Notes: a model not told the origin generated them from the letters alone. Counted from the stretch's first letter, positions 51,729 through 60,684 are shown. The stretch is 64,000 nucleotides of DNA from Variovorax sp. RA8 (GCF_901827175.1 NZ_LR594662.1:6262001-6326000); one strand, 5' to 3'. Made by a program: numbers and translations.

Positions 51729-53711
51729 TCATGCGGCACTCAACCGAGCATACAACCGGCACAGCCTGGCCGGAAGCGTACGGGGATCGTCCACGATGTC
51801 GAAATGGCCCCAGCCGAAGATCCTGCGCACATAGGCGTGCCCGTGCGGATCGACCGCCAGGCCGTGCACGTGGACGCCTTCGTCGCGAGCCTCGTGTACC
51901 GCCGCGCGTGCATCCTCGACAAGGTAGCCGGGCTCGTGGACGTCGACGTCCGATGGCGCACCATCCGTCACGAGCAGCACGATGTGGTTGTCCGAAGGCT
52001 CGTCGGCGAAGGCGCGCACCGCATGGCGCACTGCGGCCCCCATCCGTGTCGAATGGCGACCCGGCGCGCAGGCGATCATGGCCTCGGCCATCTCGTCAAG
52101 TGGCGAGCCGAACTCGAGCAACCGGTAATTGCTGACCTCGGTACGCGTATTCGTTGAAAAGCCGTGGATCGCGATCCGGTCCGGACCTTGGGCGACCGCC
52201 CGCGCGAGCAGCAAGGCGGCCTGCTTTTCGATGTCGAGGAGGCTGGGACCTGCGGCATCGAGCCTGTCGTTGGTGGATTCCGAGAGATCCAGCAGCACCA
52301 GCACGCTGCTTGTGCGCTCCTGGTTGGCGCACCGGATGAACAGCCGTGGGTCGGTGGCCATGCGCGCCCGCTGCGCCACCATCACCTCGATGGCCGCGTT
52401 GAGATCGAGATCGTCGCCTTCCCACTGCCGACGCAGACGATGGGCACGGCTGAACCGGTGGGCGCGCACGAGGCGCAATGCCTGTCCGGCGCCCGTCATG
52501 GCCTGGCTTCCAGGGCCGCCGTCCACTGTCCTCCAAGATGGCAGCTTGTCGATGACCGTGCACCAGTCGCTGCGCATGATCGCCGGGCGATGGTCCCACT
52601 CGGGGTAGGCATGGCGGCCCAGTTCGATCTCGTGGGCTCCTGGTGCATCGGGGGGCGGGTCGGCATCGTCCCCCTTCGGGCGCTGCCCGCGCGGTGCCGC
52701 CGGCGGGTCCTGCAGTTCGATTTCCAGAGACTGTGCGGTTTCGCTCTCGAAGGCCCACAGGAAGGTGTTGTCGTCGCGGTAGGCGGCCGGCACCCGGTAC
52801 AGCTCGGCCCTGAAGGGCACCCGCATCTGGCCCAGGTCGTTCGCGAGCACGGATCCGATGTGCCTGAACGCAGCGTAGTCGTCCAGTTGAATCGATGCCT
52901 GCGACTCGAAGAGACTCCGCGCCTTGTTGACCCAGTAGTTGTCGTCCTGGTAGCTCGGGTCGATGAGCGCGAGGTTCATTCGCGAAATGAGCGCCGAAAA
53001 GCTCAGGGCACCTGGTTGTAGCGCATGGGCAAGCGCATCCGCGAACCATCTGCGCATGCCCGGATAGTCGCGCAGCAACAGGCGCTCCACGCGCGCGTCC
53101 TCGATCGCCGAGATGACCGCCATGCTCATCGGCTTGAGCTTGCCCGCAGGGCGACCTGGCGTCGAATGAAGCAGGTGGGCCGCCGCGTGTGCGGCCGCGG
53201 CACGGTAGAGGTGGTAGCGGTCCGCACCGTCCAGCGCGGTGTAGTCGTTGGGCAGCAGCAGGTGAGTCGGCGTCAGCGTGGGACGAAGGGGCGCTGCGTA
53301 AAGATGGTCGCGGTCGCGTGCATGGATCGCAATCGGGCGCTCGGTGAGTCCCTCCAGCAGCCATGCAAGTGCAGTCGCGACACCCTGCGCACCACCCTCG
53401 GCGATCTCCCGATCCAGCGACTTGACGGCATGAGCGTCCGCCAGCGCGAGGTAGGCGCGCAGACGCGAGCGGTCGCCGACATGCGTGCGCAGCCCGGTAA
53501 CGATCCACCGACCCAGTGCCTCGACCGACGCGCGTGCGAGGAGCAATGCGAGCTTGCTCGCCAACGCGACCGCGCATGCCGGATCGTCTTCGTGCAAGGC
53601 ATGCAGCCAACTCAGCAGCTGCTTGCGCCGCCCCTCGCTCGGCGACTCACGCGAGGACACCAGTGCGCGATCCACCATCGCGGTCAGATCCAGGACGCCG
53701 GCGGATGTCAT
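51729..53711 (-). CDS. CbbO/NorD-type von Willebrand factor A protein
   Basis: The 660-residue protein has a C-terminal VWA domain with the MIDAS sequence SVLVLLDLSESTND (D-x-S-x-S), a later Thr/Asp region HIVLLVTDGAPSDVDVHEPGYLVEDARAAV, and a long N-terminal helical part (LAWLLEGLTERPIAIHARDRDHLYAAPLRPTLTPTHLLLPNDYTALDGADRYHLYRAAAAHAAAHLLHSTPGRP). With the AAA ATPase at 53727 it forms a MoxR-VWA pair of the CbbQ/CbbO or NorQ/NorD type. Such pairs activate or metallate a client enzyme. The neighbour is amiE. Confidence 0.86.
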   Translation of the reverse strand: MTSAGVLDLTAMVDRALVSSRESPSEGRRKQLLSWLHALHEDDPACAVALASKLALLLARASVEALGRWIVTGLRTHVGDRSRLRAYLALADAHAVKSLDREIAEGGAQGVATALAWLLEGLTERPIAIHARDRDHLYAAPLRPTLTPTHLLLPNDYTALDGADRYHLYRAAAAHAAAHLLHSTPGRPAGKLKPMSMAVISAIEDARVERLLLRDYPGMRRWFADALAHALQPGALSFSALISRMNLALIDPSYQDDNYWVNKARSLFESQASIQLDDYAAFRHIGSVLANDLGQMRVPFRAELYRVPAAYRDDNTFLWAFESETAQSLEIELQDPPAAPRGQRPKGDDADPPPDAPGAHEIELGRHAYPEWDHRPAIMRSDWCTVIDKLPSWRTVDGGPGSQAMTGAGQALRLVRAHRFSRAHRLRRQWEGDDLDLNAAIEVMVAQRARMATDPRLFIRCANQERTSSVLVLLDLSESTNDRLDAAGPSLLDIEKQAALLLARAVAQGPDRIAIHGFSTNTRTEVSNYRLLEFGSPLDEMAEAMIACAPGRHSTRMGAAVRHAVRAFADEPSDNHIVLLVTDGAPSDVDVHEPGYLVEDARAAVHEARDEGVHVHGLAVDPHGHAYVRRIFGWGHFDIVDDPRTLPARLCRLYARLSAA

Positions 53712-53726
53712 CGGGCCCTCTCCCGT

Positions 53727-54533
53727 TCAGTCGAAGTGTGCTTCGACGAAGCCCTGCAGGGCTTTCGCCATGTCGGGGTCATCGGTCAGGGCCCGCGTCA
53801 TCGTCATCTCGCAACTCTGGCGTGGACTGACGCCCGAGCCGATCAACCGCCCCGCATAGATCAGCATGCGCGTCGAGATCCCTTCGTCGAGCCCGCGGTG
53901 CTTCAACGCCCGCGACCGATGCGCAATGCTCACGAGCATGCGCGCCGTCTCCAGTGGAAGCGCGGCCTCCTGCGCCACGATGGCGCTTTCGACCTCGGCG
54001 TCCGGGTAGTCGAACTCCAACGCGGCGAAACGCTGCCGCGTCGAATGCTTCATGTCCTTGCTGCGGCTCTGATAGCCGGGGTTGTACGACACGACGAGCT
54101 GAAAGTCGGGATGCGCGTGAACCACCTCGCCTTTCTTGTCGAGCGCGAGCATGCGCCTCGCATCGGTCAGCGGGTGGATCACGACCGTCGTGTCCTGCCG
54201 TGCCTCGACCACTTCGTCGAGGTAGCAGATGCCGCCATGGCGAACCGCCATCGTCAACGGCCCGTCGTGCCACGCCGTGCCTTCGGCATCCAGCAAGTAG
54301 CGTCCGACCAGGTCGGACGCCGTCATGTCCTCGTTGCACGCAAGCGTGACGAGAGGCCGGTCGAGCTTCCACGCCATGTACTCGATGAAGCGGGTCTTGC
54401 CGCAACCCGTCGGGCCCTTCAGGAGCATGGGCATGCGATGGACGTAGGCTTGCTCGTAAAGCGCGATTTCGTCGCCTGCCGGCATGTAGAAGGGCTTTGC
54501 GCGCAGCCTGTAGCTGTCGATGGAGGTTGACAC
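53727..54533 (-). CDS. CbbQ/NorQ (MoxR)-type AAA ATPase
   Basis: This 268-residue protein has Walker A LLKGPTGCGKTRFIEYMAWKLD, VTLACNEDMTASDLVGRYLLDAEGTAWHDGPLTMAVRHGGICYLDEVVEARQDTTVVIHPLTDARR (Walker B in CYLDEV), then QLVVSYNPGYQSRSKDMKHSTRQRFAALEFDYPDAEVESAIV. These are CbbQ/NorQ features. GTG 54533 is preferred since AAGGA lies upstream and the family-like N-terminus begins there. Pseudomonas amidase operons also have an ATPase/chaperone gene (amiB) at this place, but this pairing with a VWA protein resembles CbbQO. Confidence 0.88.
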   Translation of the reverse strand: MSTSIDSYRLRAKPFYMPAGDEIALYEQAYVHRMPMLLKGPTGCGKTRFIEYMAWKLDRPLVTLACNEDMTASDLVGRYLLDAEGTAWHDGPLTMAVRHGGICYLDEVVEARQDTTVVIHPLTDARRMLALDKKGEVVHAHPDFQLVVSYNPGYQSRSKDMKHSTRQRFAALEFDYPDAEVESAIVAQEAALPLETARMLVSIAHRSRALKHRGLDEGISTRMLIYAGRLIGSGVSPRQSCEMTMTRALTDDPDMAKALQGFVEAHFD

Positions 54534-54594
54534 GGTTTTCCTTGGATTGGCAGGGGCGCAGGTTGATCGCCAGCGCCCCGCGGAGCCGGTGGAT

Positions 54595-55632
54595 TCAGCG
54601 GTGTTTCGCCGCCTCGTTCGGGATGCCCTCGATCGGGCACTCGGGTGTTCCGGGTGTCGACCGGGTGAGTCCCTCGACCATCTTGCGGGTGCCTTCGGGA
54701 TCGTTGATCCACTTGCCGTAGAACTCGTACGGGCACGCGGCCACGCCGGCTGCGCTCTCGCCGGAATTGATCTTGCCGGTGTAGCCGCGATGGACCAGCT
54801 TGTAGAGGAAGTTGTTCGACTGCTGGTTCTTGCGCGCATCGCGAATGGCACTCACCGACATCTCGGCGTACTGGATGCCCATTTCTTCGGTACCGCAATC
54901 GCCCAGGCTGCGGCCGTCGAAGCCGATCAAGGCTGAATGCCCGAAGTACGAGTACACGCCATCGAAGCCGGTCGCATTGGCGACGGCCACGTACACATTG
55001 TTCATCCACGCCATGGTGCGCGCGACCATGATCTGCTGTTCCTTGGCAGGGTACATGTAGCCCTGGCAACGCACCACGAGTTCGGCGCCGCGCATCGCGC
55101 AGTCGCGCCAGATCTCGGGGAAGTTCCCGTCGTCGCAGATGATCAGGCTGACCTTCATGCCCTTGGGACCGTCGGACACGTAGGTGCAGTCGCCGGGGTA
55201 CCAGCCTTCGATCGGCGTCCACGGCATGATCTTGCGGTACTTCTGGACGATCTCGCCCCGGTTGTTCATCAGGATCAGCGTGTTGTAGGGCGCCTTGTTC
55301 GGGTGCTCTTCATGGCGCTCGCCGGTCAGCGAGAACACGCCCCAGACGTTGGCGCGGCGGCAGGCGTCGGCGAAGATCTCGGTCTCGTCGCCCGGAATGG
55401 TGGACGCCGTTTCGTACATTTCCTTCGGGTCGTACATGATCCCGTGCGTCGAATACTCGGGAAAGATCACCAGGTCCATGCCCGGCAGGCCCTGTTTCAT
55501 GCCGACGACCATCTCGCCGATCTTGCGGGCGTTGGCGAGCACCTCGCCCCTCGTGTGCAGGCGTGGCATCTTGTAGTTGACGACGGCGACGCCGACACAA
55601 TCGTTGCTGCTTCCAATATCTCCGTGTCGCAT
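54595..55632 (-). CDS. amiE: Aliphatic amidase AmiE
   Basis: The 345-residue protein aligns without gaps over its N-terminal half with Pseudomonas Ami[62 protein letters not shown] (catalytic Glu in FPEYS), [23 protein letters not shown] (Lys), [40 protein letters not shown] (nucleophile Cys in IICDDGN). Such amidases hydrolyse short aliphatic amides such as acetamide to ammonia and the acid. It is in the operon with urtABCDE, AAA/VWA and amiC/amiR. Confidence 0.97.
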   Translation of the reverse strand: MRHGDIGSSNDCVGVAVVNYKMPRLHTRGEVLANARKIGEMVVGMKQGLPGMDLVIFPEYSTHGIMYDPKEMYETASTIPGDETEIFADACRRANVWGVFSLTGERHEEHPNKAPYNTLILMNNRGEIVQKYRKIMPWTPIEGWYPGDCTYVSDGPKGMKVSLIICDDGNFPEIWRDCAMRGAELVVRCQGYMYPAKEQQIMVARTMAWMNNVYVAVANATGFDGVYSYFGHSALIGFDGRSLGDCGTEEMGIQYAEMSVSAIRDARKNQQSNNFLYKLVHRGYTGKINSGESAAGVAACPYEFYGKWINDPEGTRKMVEGLTRSTPGTPECPIEGIPNEAAKHR

Positions 55633-55683
55633 GACAAACTCCTGGTGGTTGAGGTGAAAGAAGGGGGTGAGAGAGGACGGGGG

Positions 55684-56370
55684 TCAGATGGTCAGGAAGG
55701 ACTTGACCTTGTCCTGGTCCAGTTGGGCGCGCGCTTCCTCATGGACGATGCGCCCGCGGTCGATGACCAGGAATCGGTCGGCCAGGTCGAGCGCGAAGCT
55801 CAGCACCTGCTCGGACACCACGATCGCGATCTGCCGCTCGACGCGCAGCAGGTTCAGGATGCGAGCGATGTCCTTGATGATCGAGGGCTGGATGCCCTCG
55901 GTGGGTTCGTCCAGGATCAGCACCTTGGGGTTGGTGACGAGCGCACGGGCAATGGCCAGCATCTGCTGCTGGCCGCCCGACAGGTTGCCGCCGCGGCGCG
56001 ATTTCATCTCGGCCAGCACCGGGAAGAAGCGGTAGATGTACTCCGGCACCGTGAGCTGGGGATGCCTGAGGCCGACGAGGATGTTCTCCTCGACGGTGAG
56101 CTGCGAGAAGATCATTCGTCCCTGCGGCACGAATGCCAGGCCCTTGAGGACCCGCTGGTGGCTGGGGCTGCCTGCGAGCTCTTGCGACTCGACGCGGATG
56201 CTGCCCGAACGGGATGGGAGCATGCCGATCAAGGACTTGAGCAAGGTGGTCTTGCCCATTCCGTTGCGTCCCATGATGGCCACCGACTCGCGATTGCCTA
56301 CGCAGAAGGAAACATCGCGAATCGCCTGCGACTCGCCATGGAAGACGTTGAGATGGCTGACTTCCAGCAT
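55684..56370 (-). CDS. urtE: UrtE-type ABC transporter ATPase
   Basis: This 228-residue ATPase has MLEVSHLNVFHGESQAIRDVSFCVGNRESVAIMGRNGMGKTTLLKSLIGMLPSRSGSI (Walker A), LTVEENILVGLRHP, NLSGGQQQMLAIARALVTNPKVLILDEPTEGIQPSIIKDIARIL (signature and Walker B). It belongs to the LivF/UrtE branch, typical of urea and short-chain-amide importers (FmdDEF-like). The stop is 51 bp before amiE. A ten-base gap separates it from urtD. Confidence 0.93.
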   Translation of the reverse strand: MLEVSHLNVFHGESQAIRDVSFCVGNRESVAIMGRNGMGKTTLLKSLIGMLPSRSGSIRVESQELAGSPSHQRVLKGLAFVPQGRMIFSQLTVEENILVGLRHPQLTVPEYIYRFFPVLAEMKSRRGGNLSGGQQQMLAIARALVTNPKVLILDEPTEGIQPSIIKDIARILNLLRVERQIAIVVSEQVLSFALDLADRFLVIDRGRIVHEEARAQLDQDKVKSFLTI

Positions 56371-56380
56371 GTCCGCTCCT

Positions 56381-57184
56381 TCAGTGCCCGAGGTAGACGT
56401 CGATGACGCGGGGGTCCGCCTGCACCTGCGCTGCGCTGCCTTCGCTGAGAAGCCGCCCCTGATGCAGCACGGTGACCTTGCTCGCGATGCGCTTGACGAA
56501 ATCCATGTCGTGCTCGATCACGATCACGGACTTGCCGCGCGAGATGCGACGCAGCAGGTCGCCGGTCTGCTCCCGTTCGCGCGGGCTCATGCCCGCGACA
56601 GGCTCGTCGAGCAGCAGCAGCTCGGGCGCCTGGATCAGGAGCATGCCGATCTCGAGCCACTGCTTCTGACCATGGCTCAACCGGCCCGCCCTCTGATGCA
56701 GCATGGAATGCAGGAACACCTCCTGCGCCACCGCGTGGATGCGGTCGAGCACGTGCTCCTTGCGGCGGAAGAAGATCGAGCCCAGCACGTCCTGCTTGCC
56801 GGGGATCGAGATCTCGAGGTTCTCCATCACCGTCAGGTCTTCGTAGACCGAGGGCGTCTGGAACTTGCGCCCGACGCCGGCACGCACGATCTCGTGCTCC
56901 GGCAAACCGACGAGTTCCTGGCCGTTGAAGCGCACGCTGCCGGAGCTGGGGCGCGTCTTGCCGCAGATCATGTCCAGCAGCGTGGTCTTGCCGGCCCCGT
57001 TCGGGCCGATGATCACCCGCAGCTCATCGCGGTGAATGGAGAGGCTCAGCGCATCGACTGCCTTGAAGCCGTCGAAGGAAACCGTGAGGTCCTCGACTTG
57101 CAGGATCTGCTCCATGGCGGATGAAGGGCAAGACACGGTGGCGTTCCCGGGATTGGAGGTGGACAGTGGCAGCACGACACTCAT
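56381..57184 (-). CDS. urtD: UrtD-type ABC transporter ATPase
   Basis: This 267-residue ATPase of the LivG/UrtD branch has ILQVEDLTVSFDGFKAVDALSLSIHRDELRVIIGPNGAGKTTLLDMICGKTRPSSGSVRFNGQELVGLPEHEIVRAGVGRKFQTPSVYEDLTVMENLEIS, AGRLSHGQKQWLEIGMLLIQAPELLLLDEPVAGMSPRER. The HGQKQWLEIGM signature is a UrtD feature. ATG 57184 overlaps the urtC stop (ATGA); a downstream ATG at 57115 would match other N-termini better but has no ribosome-binding site. Confidence 0.93.
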   Translation of the reverse strand: MSVVLPLSTSNPGNATVSCPSSAMEQILQVEDLTVSFDGFKAVDALSLSIHRDELRVIIGPNGAGKTTLLDMICGKTRPSSGSVRFNGQELVGLPEHEIVRAGVGRKFQTPSVYEDLTVMENLEISIPGKQDVLGSIFFRRKEHVLDRIHAVAQEVFLHSMLHQRAGRLSHGQKQWLEIGMLLIQAPELLLLDEPVAGMSPREREQTGDLLRRISRGKSVIVIEHDMDFVKRIASKVTVLHQGRLLSEGSAAQVQADPRVIDVYLGH

Positions 57185-58227
57185 GGCATCACCTTTGCCG
57201 CGGCGCGGCCTGAGGCCAGGCGCTGTACGACGCCAGCCATCCCCAGCGGCATGAATGCCACGACCACGATGAAGAGCGCGCCGAGAAAGTACAGCCAGAT
57301 CTCGGGGAAGGCCTCGGACAGGTACGATTTCAGGAAGCCCACCAGCAAGGCGCCAACGACCGCGCCCGGGATCGACAGGCGGCCCCCCACGGCCGCCAGG
57401 ATCACCATCTCGATCGAGGCCACCACACCCACGGCGGTTGGCGAGATCAAGCCGACCTGGAGGCTGTAGAAGGCGCCACCGATGGACGACAGGAGGGCCG
57501 AGATCGCGAACACGAACGCCTTCATGTGGGCGGTGTTGTAGCCGCTGAAGCGCACGCGGTCCTCCTTATCCCGGATGGCGATCAGGACCTTCCCGAAGCG
57601 GCTTCGCAGGAGCGCCACGCAGCACAGCATCGCAACGCAGAGGACGGCCGCCTCGATGAGGTAGAGGGTCTGCTTGGCATCGTCGCTGACGATGTCCATG
57701 CCCAGCAGCGTGCGGAAGTCGGTGATGCCGTTGGCGCCGCCCGTGTCGCCCTGCTGTCCGACGATCAGCACCGTGCCGGTGAGCGCCAGCGAGAGTGTCA
57801 CGATCGCGAAGTACACGCCGCCCACGCGCTTCTTGAAGATGGCGTAGGCGAAGAGGTAGGCCGCAACGGGCGCCACGGTGAGGATCAGCAGCAGCGTGAC
57901 GGGGAAGCTGCGGAAAGGCTGCCACCACAGCGGGAGGTGCTCGACGCTGCTCCACACCATGAAGTCCGGCAGCTCCGGCGCCGAGGCTTCGAGCTTGAGG
58001 AACATGGCCATCATGTAGGCACCGGCGCCGAAGAACAGGCCCTGGCCGAGGCTCAGCACGCCGCCGTAGCCCCAGAGCAGCACGATGCCGAGCGCGACGA
58101 ACGCAAAGGCCATGTACTTGCCCATCAGATTCAGGCGGAACGGATCGAGCACGGCAACCATGGCCATCAGCAGCGCGGCAACGAGAATCGTGGCGCGGGT
58201 GTCTGGGGCGCGTAGAAGGGATTTCAT
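57181..58227 (-). CDS. urtC: UrtC-type ABC transporter permease
   Basis: The 348-residue permease of the LivM/UrtC family has about ten helices, with MGKYMAFAFVALGIVLLWGYGGVLSLGQGLFFGAGAYMMAMFLKLEAS, VAPVAAYLFAYAIFKKRVGGVYFAIVTLSLALTGTVLIVGQQGDTGGANGITDF, YNTAHMKAFVFAISALLSSIGGAFYSLQVGLISPTAVGVVASIEMVILAAVGGRLSIPGAVVGALLVGFLKSYLSE. The permease loop GGxxSIPGAVVG is present. It is cotranscribed between urtB and urtD. Confidence 0.93.
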   Translation of the reverse strand: MKSLLRAPDTRATILVAALLMAMVAVLDPFRLNLMGKYMAFAFVALGIVLLWGYGGVLSLGQGLFFGAGAYMMAMFLKLEASAPELPDFMVWSSVEHLPLWWQPFRSFPVTLLLILTVAPVAAYLFAYAIFKKRVGGVYFAIVTLSLALTGTVLIVGQQGDTGGANGITDFRTLLGMDIVSDDAKQTLYLIEAAVLCVAMLCCVALLRSRFGKVLIAIRDKEDRVRFSGYNTAHMKAFVFAISALLSSIGGAFYSLQVGLISPTAVGVVASIEMVILAAVGGRLSIPGAVVGALLVGFLKSYLSEAFPEIWLYFLGALFIVVVAFMPLGMAGVVQRLASGRAAAKVMP

Positions 58228-58230
58228 CGC

Positions 58231-59133
58231 TCAGCTCCTCGACCGCGTTGCGAACAGGCCGTTGGGCCGGAAGTAGAGGACCACGATCACGAGCAGGAGA
58301 ATCGTGACGCGCGCCATCGACCCGCTCATGAGGTACTCCAGCGTGGTCTGCGACTGCGCGATCGCGAACCCTGACAGCGCCGTGCCGATGAGGCTTTGCA
58401 CGCCGCCGAAGACCACGACGATGAACGAGTCCACGATGTAGAGCTGGCCGGTGCCCGGATTGGTCGAGCCGATCATCGTGAACACGCATCCCGCGATGCC
58501 GGCCAGCCCGGCGCCGAGTGCGAACGTCAGCGCGTCGAGGCGTTGGGTATCGATGCCCACGGCCTCGCTCATCGCGCGGTTCTGCGTTACGGCACGGACC
58601 TTGAGGCCCCAGCGCGTACGGTTCAGAAGCAGGTAGACGCCGACGGCGACCGCGATGGTGAGCCCGATGATGAATATCCGGCTGATCGGCAGCTGGATGC
58701 CCGCCACGGGCTCCCATGCGCCACTGAGCCACTGCGGCAGCGGCACGCTGACTTCCTGGGCACCGAAGATGGAGCGATAGGCCTGTTGGAGGATCAGGCT
58801 CAAGCCCCAGGTCGCCAGCAACGTGTCGAGCGGACGGCTGTAGAAGAATCTGACGAAGCCGCGCTCCAGCAGGTACCCGAATGCGAACGTGGCGGCGAAT
58901 GCCAGCGCGATCGCGGCGAACAGGTACACCCCCATCCACTGCGGGGCGAATTTCGAGAACCCCATGGCCGTCAGATAGGTGACGTACGAGCCGAGCGCCA
59001 TCAGCTCGCCGTGGGCCATGTTGATCACGCCCATCAGGCCGAAGACGATCGCCAGGCCAATGGCCATGAGGAGCAGGATCGTGAACAGGCTCACGCCGTT
59101 GAAGACCTGCATCACTGCAATGTCGAAGGTCAT
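58231..59133 (-). CDS. urtB: UrtB-type ABC transporter permease (short form)
   Basis: The 300-residue LivH/UrtB permease has FNGVSLFTILLLMAIGLAIVFGLMGVINMAHGELMALGSYVTYLTAMG, FGYLLERGFVRFFYSRPLDTLLATWGLSLILQQAYRSIFG, LLNRTRWGLKVRAVTQNRAMSEAVGIDTQRLDALTFALGAGLAGIAGCVFTMIGSTNPGTGQLYIVDSFIVVVFGGVQSLIGTALSG. It lacks the long periplasmic N-terminal extension of many UrtB proteins, so the FmdE-like short form fits. ATG 59133 is the family-like start; the frame open to 60213 runs antisense through urtA. Confidence 0.93.
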   Translation of the reverse strand: MTFDIAVMQVFNGVSLFTILLLMAIGLAIVFGLMGVINMAHGELMALGSYVTYLTAMGFSKFAPQWMGVYLFAAIALAFAATFAFGYLLERGFVRFFYSRPLDTLLATWGLSLILQQAYRSIFGAQEVSVPLPQWLSGAWEPVAGIQLPISRIFIIGLTIAVAVGVYLLLNRTRWGLKVRAVTQNRAMSEAVGIDTQRLDALTFALGAGLAGIAGCVFTMIGSTNPGTGQLYIVDSFIVVVFGGVQSLIGTALSGFAIAQSQTTLEYLMSGSMARVTILLLVIVVLYFRPNGLFATRSRS

Positions 59134-59173
59134 GGAAGACTCCGGTGTCTGGAGGTGTGTGCCGCGCCGCCGA

Positions 59174-60367
59174 CTACAGCGTGGGGAAGGGGTTGGGCTC
59201 GACGAGGTTGGGCGACTCCCAGACGATGTCGAACTGGCCGTTCGGCAGCGCCTTGCCGACGCGCACCTTCTTCCAGACGTGCTGGTTCGTCGCGTGCACA
59301 CGCACCTTGCCCTCCGGCGCATCGAGCTCGACGCTCGCACTTGCGGCCAGCACCTTCTCAGGGTCGAAGGACTTGGCCTTCTCGACCGCGAGCTTCCACA
59401 GGTAGACCGAGTTGTAGGCGACCTCCATCGGATCGCCGATGACGCGATCCTGTCCGTACTTGGACTTGAAGGCCTTGACGAACTTCTCGTTCGCGGGGTT
59501 CTTGATGCTCTGGAAGTACCCCATGCAGGCGTAGTAGCCGACGGCATTGTCCTTGCCGATTCCTTCGATCTCGTTCTCCGAGACGACGGTGGACAGGAGC
59601 GTCTGCTTGGTGCCGTCGAGCCCGGCTGCGCGCAGCTGCTTGTAGAACGCGACGTTCGATCCGCCGACGACGGTGCTGTAGATGCAATCGGGCTTGGCAG
59701 CCTTGATCTTGTTGATGATGGATGAGAACTCGGTATGCCCGAGCGGGGCGTACTCTTCACCCAGCACCTTGCCGCCCAGCTTGGCAATGGTCGGCTTGGC
59801 GATCTTGTTGCAGGTGCGCGGATAGATGTAGTCGGAGCCGACGAGAAAGATGGTCTTGCCTTTCTCGCGCACCAGCCACTCGACCGCGGCGACCACGGAC
59901 TGCGTGGCCTCCTGCGAGGTGTACACCACGTGCTTGTCCTGCTCCTGGCCCTCGTAGTAGGTCGGGTAGAAGAGCAGGCCCTTCGCACGGCTGAGCGCCG
60001 GCAGCACCGCCTTGCGCGAAGCCGACGTGTAGCAGCCGACGATCGCGGCGACCTTGTCGCGCTCCAGGAGCTTGCGCGCCTTCTCGGCGAACACCGAGTT
60101 CTCGCTCGCGCCATCCTCCACCACCGCCTCGATCTTGCGGCCCATGACTCCGCCCGCGGCGTTGATCTCGTCGATCGCCATCTTCTCCGCATCCACCAGC
60201 GAGGCCTCGGCAATGGCGATGGTGCCCGAGAGCGAATGCAGCAGGCCGAGCTTCACGCCTTCCTGCGCATTGGCGGCTGCGGTGAACAGCGCGCTGCCCG
60301 AGGCAGCGCCAAGAACGAACATGGTGCCGCCGGTCTTGACCAGGTCGCGGCGATTCATTGGGCTCAT
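59174..60367 (-). CDS. urtA: UrtA-type amide/urea ABC transporter substrate-binding protein
   Basis: This 397-residue receptor has a Tat-like signal (NRRDLVKTGGTMFVLGAASGSALFTAAANAQ) and a UrtA/FmdD-type binding domain: VKLGLLHSLSGTIAIAEASLVDAEKMAIDEINAAGGVMGRKIEAVVEDGASENSVFAEKARKLLERDKVAAIVGCYTSASRKAVLPAL, LLFYPTYYEGQEQDKHVVYTSQEATQS, FLVGSDYIYPRTCNKI, YSTVVGGSNVAFYKQLRAAGL. It is homologous to AmiC but exported. It is the first gene of the operon and follows the leader with hairpins and terminator. Ligand specificity may be urea or short amides. Confidence 0.94.
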   Translation of the reverse strand: MSPMNRRDLVKTGGTMFVLGAASGSALFTAAANAQEGVKLGLLHSLSGTIAIAEASLVDAEKMAIDEINAAGGVMGRKIEAVVEDGASENSVFAEKARKLLERDKVAAIVGCYTSASRKAVLPALSRAKGLLFYPTYYEGQEQDKHVVYTSQEATQSVVAAVEWLVREKGKTIFLVGSDYIYPRTCNKIAKPTIAKLGGKVLGEEYAPLGHTEFSSIINKIKAAKPDCIYSTVVGGSNVAFYKQLRAAGLDGTKQTLLSTVVSENEIEGIGKDNAVGYYACMGYFQSIKNPANEKFVKAFKSKYGQDRVIGDPMEVAYNSVYLWKLAVEKAKSFDPEKVLAASASVELDAPEGKVRVHATNQHVWKKVRVGKALPNGQFDIVWESPNLVEPNPFPTL

Positions 60368-60495
60368 CAGATCTCTCCTTCAAGGGTTGAGGTGCTTGGC
60401 TCTGACGGCTCCACCGCTGGCATCTCGCTCGATTTCTTGAGGCCGAGTTCACCCCTGGGCGCAACTGCGTCCATTTCGATGAAGTCGTTTCAGAA

Positions 60496-60544
60496 GCCGA
60501 AAAAGCAAAAGGGCCTGACCCGGGGGTTAACCGGTTCAGGCCCT
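60496..60544 (-). terminator. Intrinsic terminator in the amide operon leader
   Basis: On the minus strand, AGGGCCTGAACC (60544-60533) pairs with GGGTCAGGCCCT (60521-60510, one A/G-type internal mismatch), followed by TTTTGCTTTTT. It lies about 130 nt upstream of the urtA ATG, inside the transcript leader, so it would stop most transcripts unless antitermination occurs. Confidence 0.75.
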
Positions 60545-60583
60545 GTTGCCTTGCACCTGACTGGCAACACTGGCAGTCGGTGC
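60538..60583 (-). promoter_or_regulatory. Candidate ANTAR (AmiR) RNA target, two hexaloop hairpins
   Basis: On the minus strand, P1 (60583-60553) has outer arms GCACC/GGTGC and inner GACTG/CAGTC with a C-G pair closing the hexaloop AGTGTT (A1, G4 as in ANTAR RNA targets). P2 (60551-60538) is AGGC-AACAGG-GCCT; its 3' arm is part of the terminator's 5' arm, so P2 and the terminator exclude each other. P2 has A at loop position 1 but G at 5 rather than 4. Confidence 0.6.
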
Positions 60584-60669
60584 GAAATGATGAGCGACGA
60601 AGTTCTCGTCTGCGAAGAAATTTAGCACGCAGCCTGTCGGCGCGAATAGGGGTTTGCCATTACAAATCC

Positions 60670-60684
60670 TAGACGATCGGTCTA
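60670..60684. promoter_or_regulatory. TetR-type operator upstream of the urt-ami operon
   Basis: TAGACGATCGGTCTA has TAGAC/GTCTA arms and is identical to 61497-61511. On the minus strand, TAGGAT overlaps its 3' end as a possible -10 element. Between here and tetR I see only the tetR promoter; between here and urtA lie the leader hairpins and terminator. Confidence 0.6.

Noticed and set aside
58231..60213. 660-codon minus-strand frame including UrtB as a long UrtB with N-terminal extension
   Set aside because: The upstream part is low-complexity shadow sequence over urtA in another frame; UrtB motifs start at 59133.
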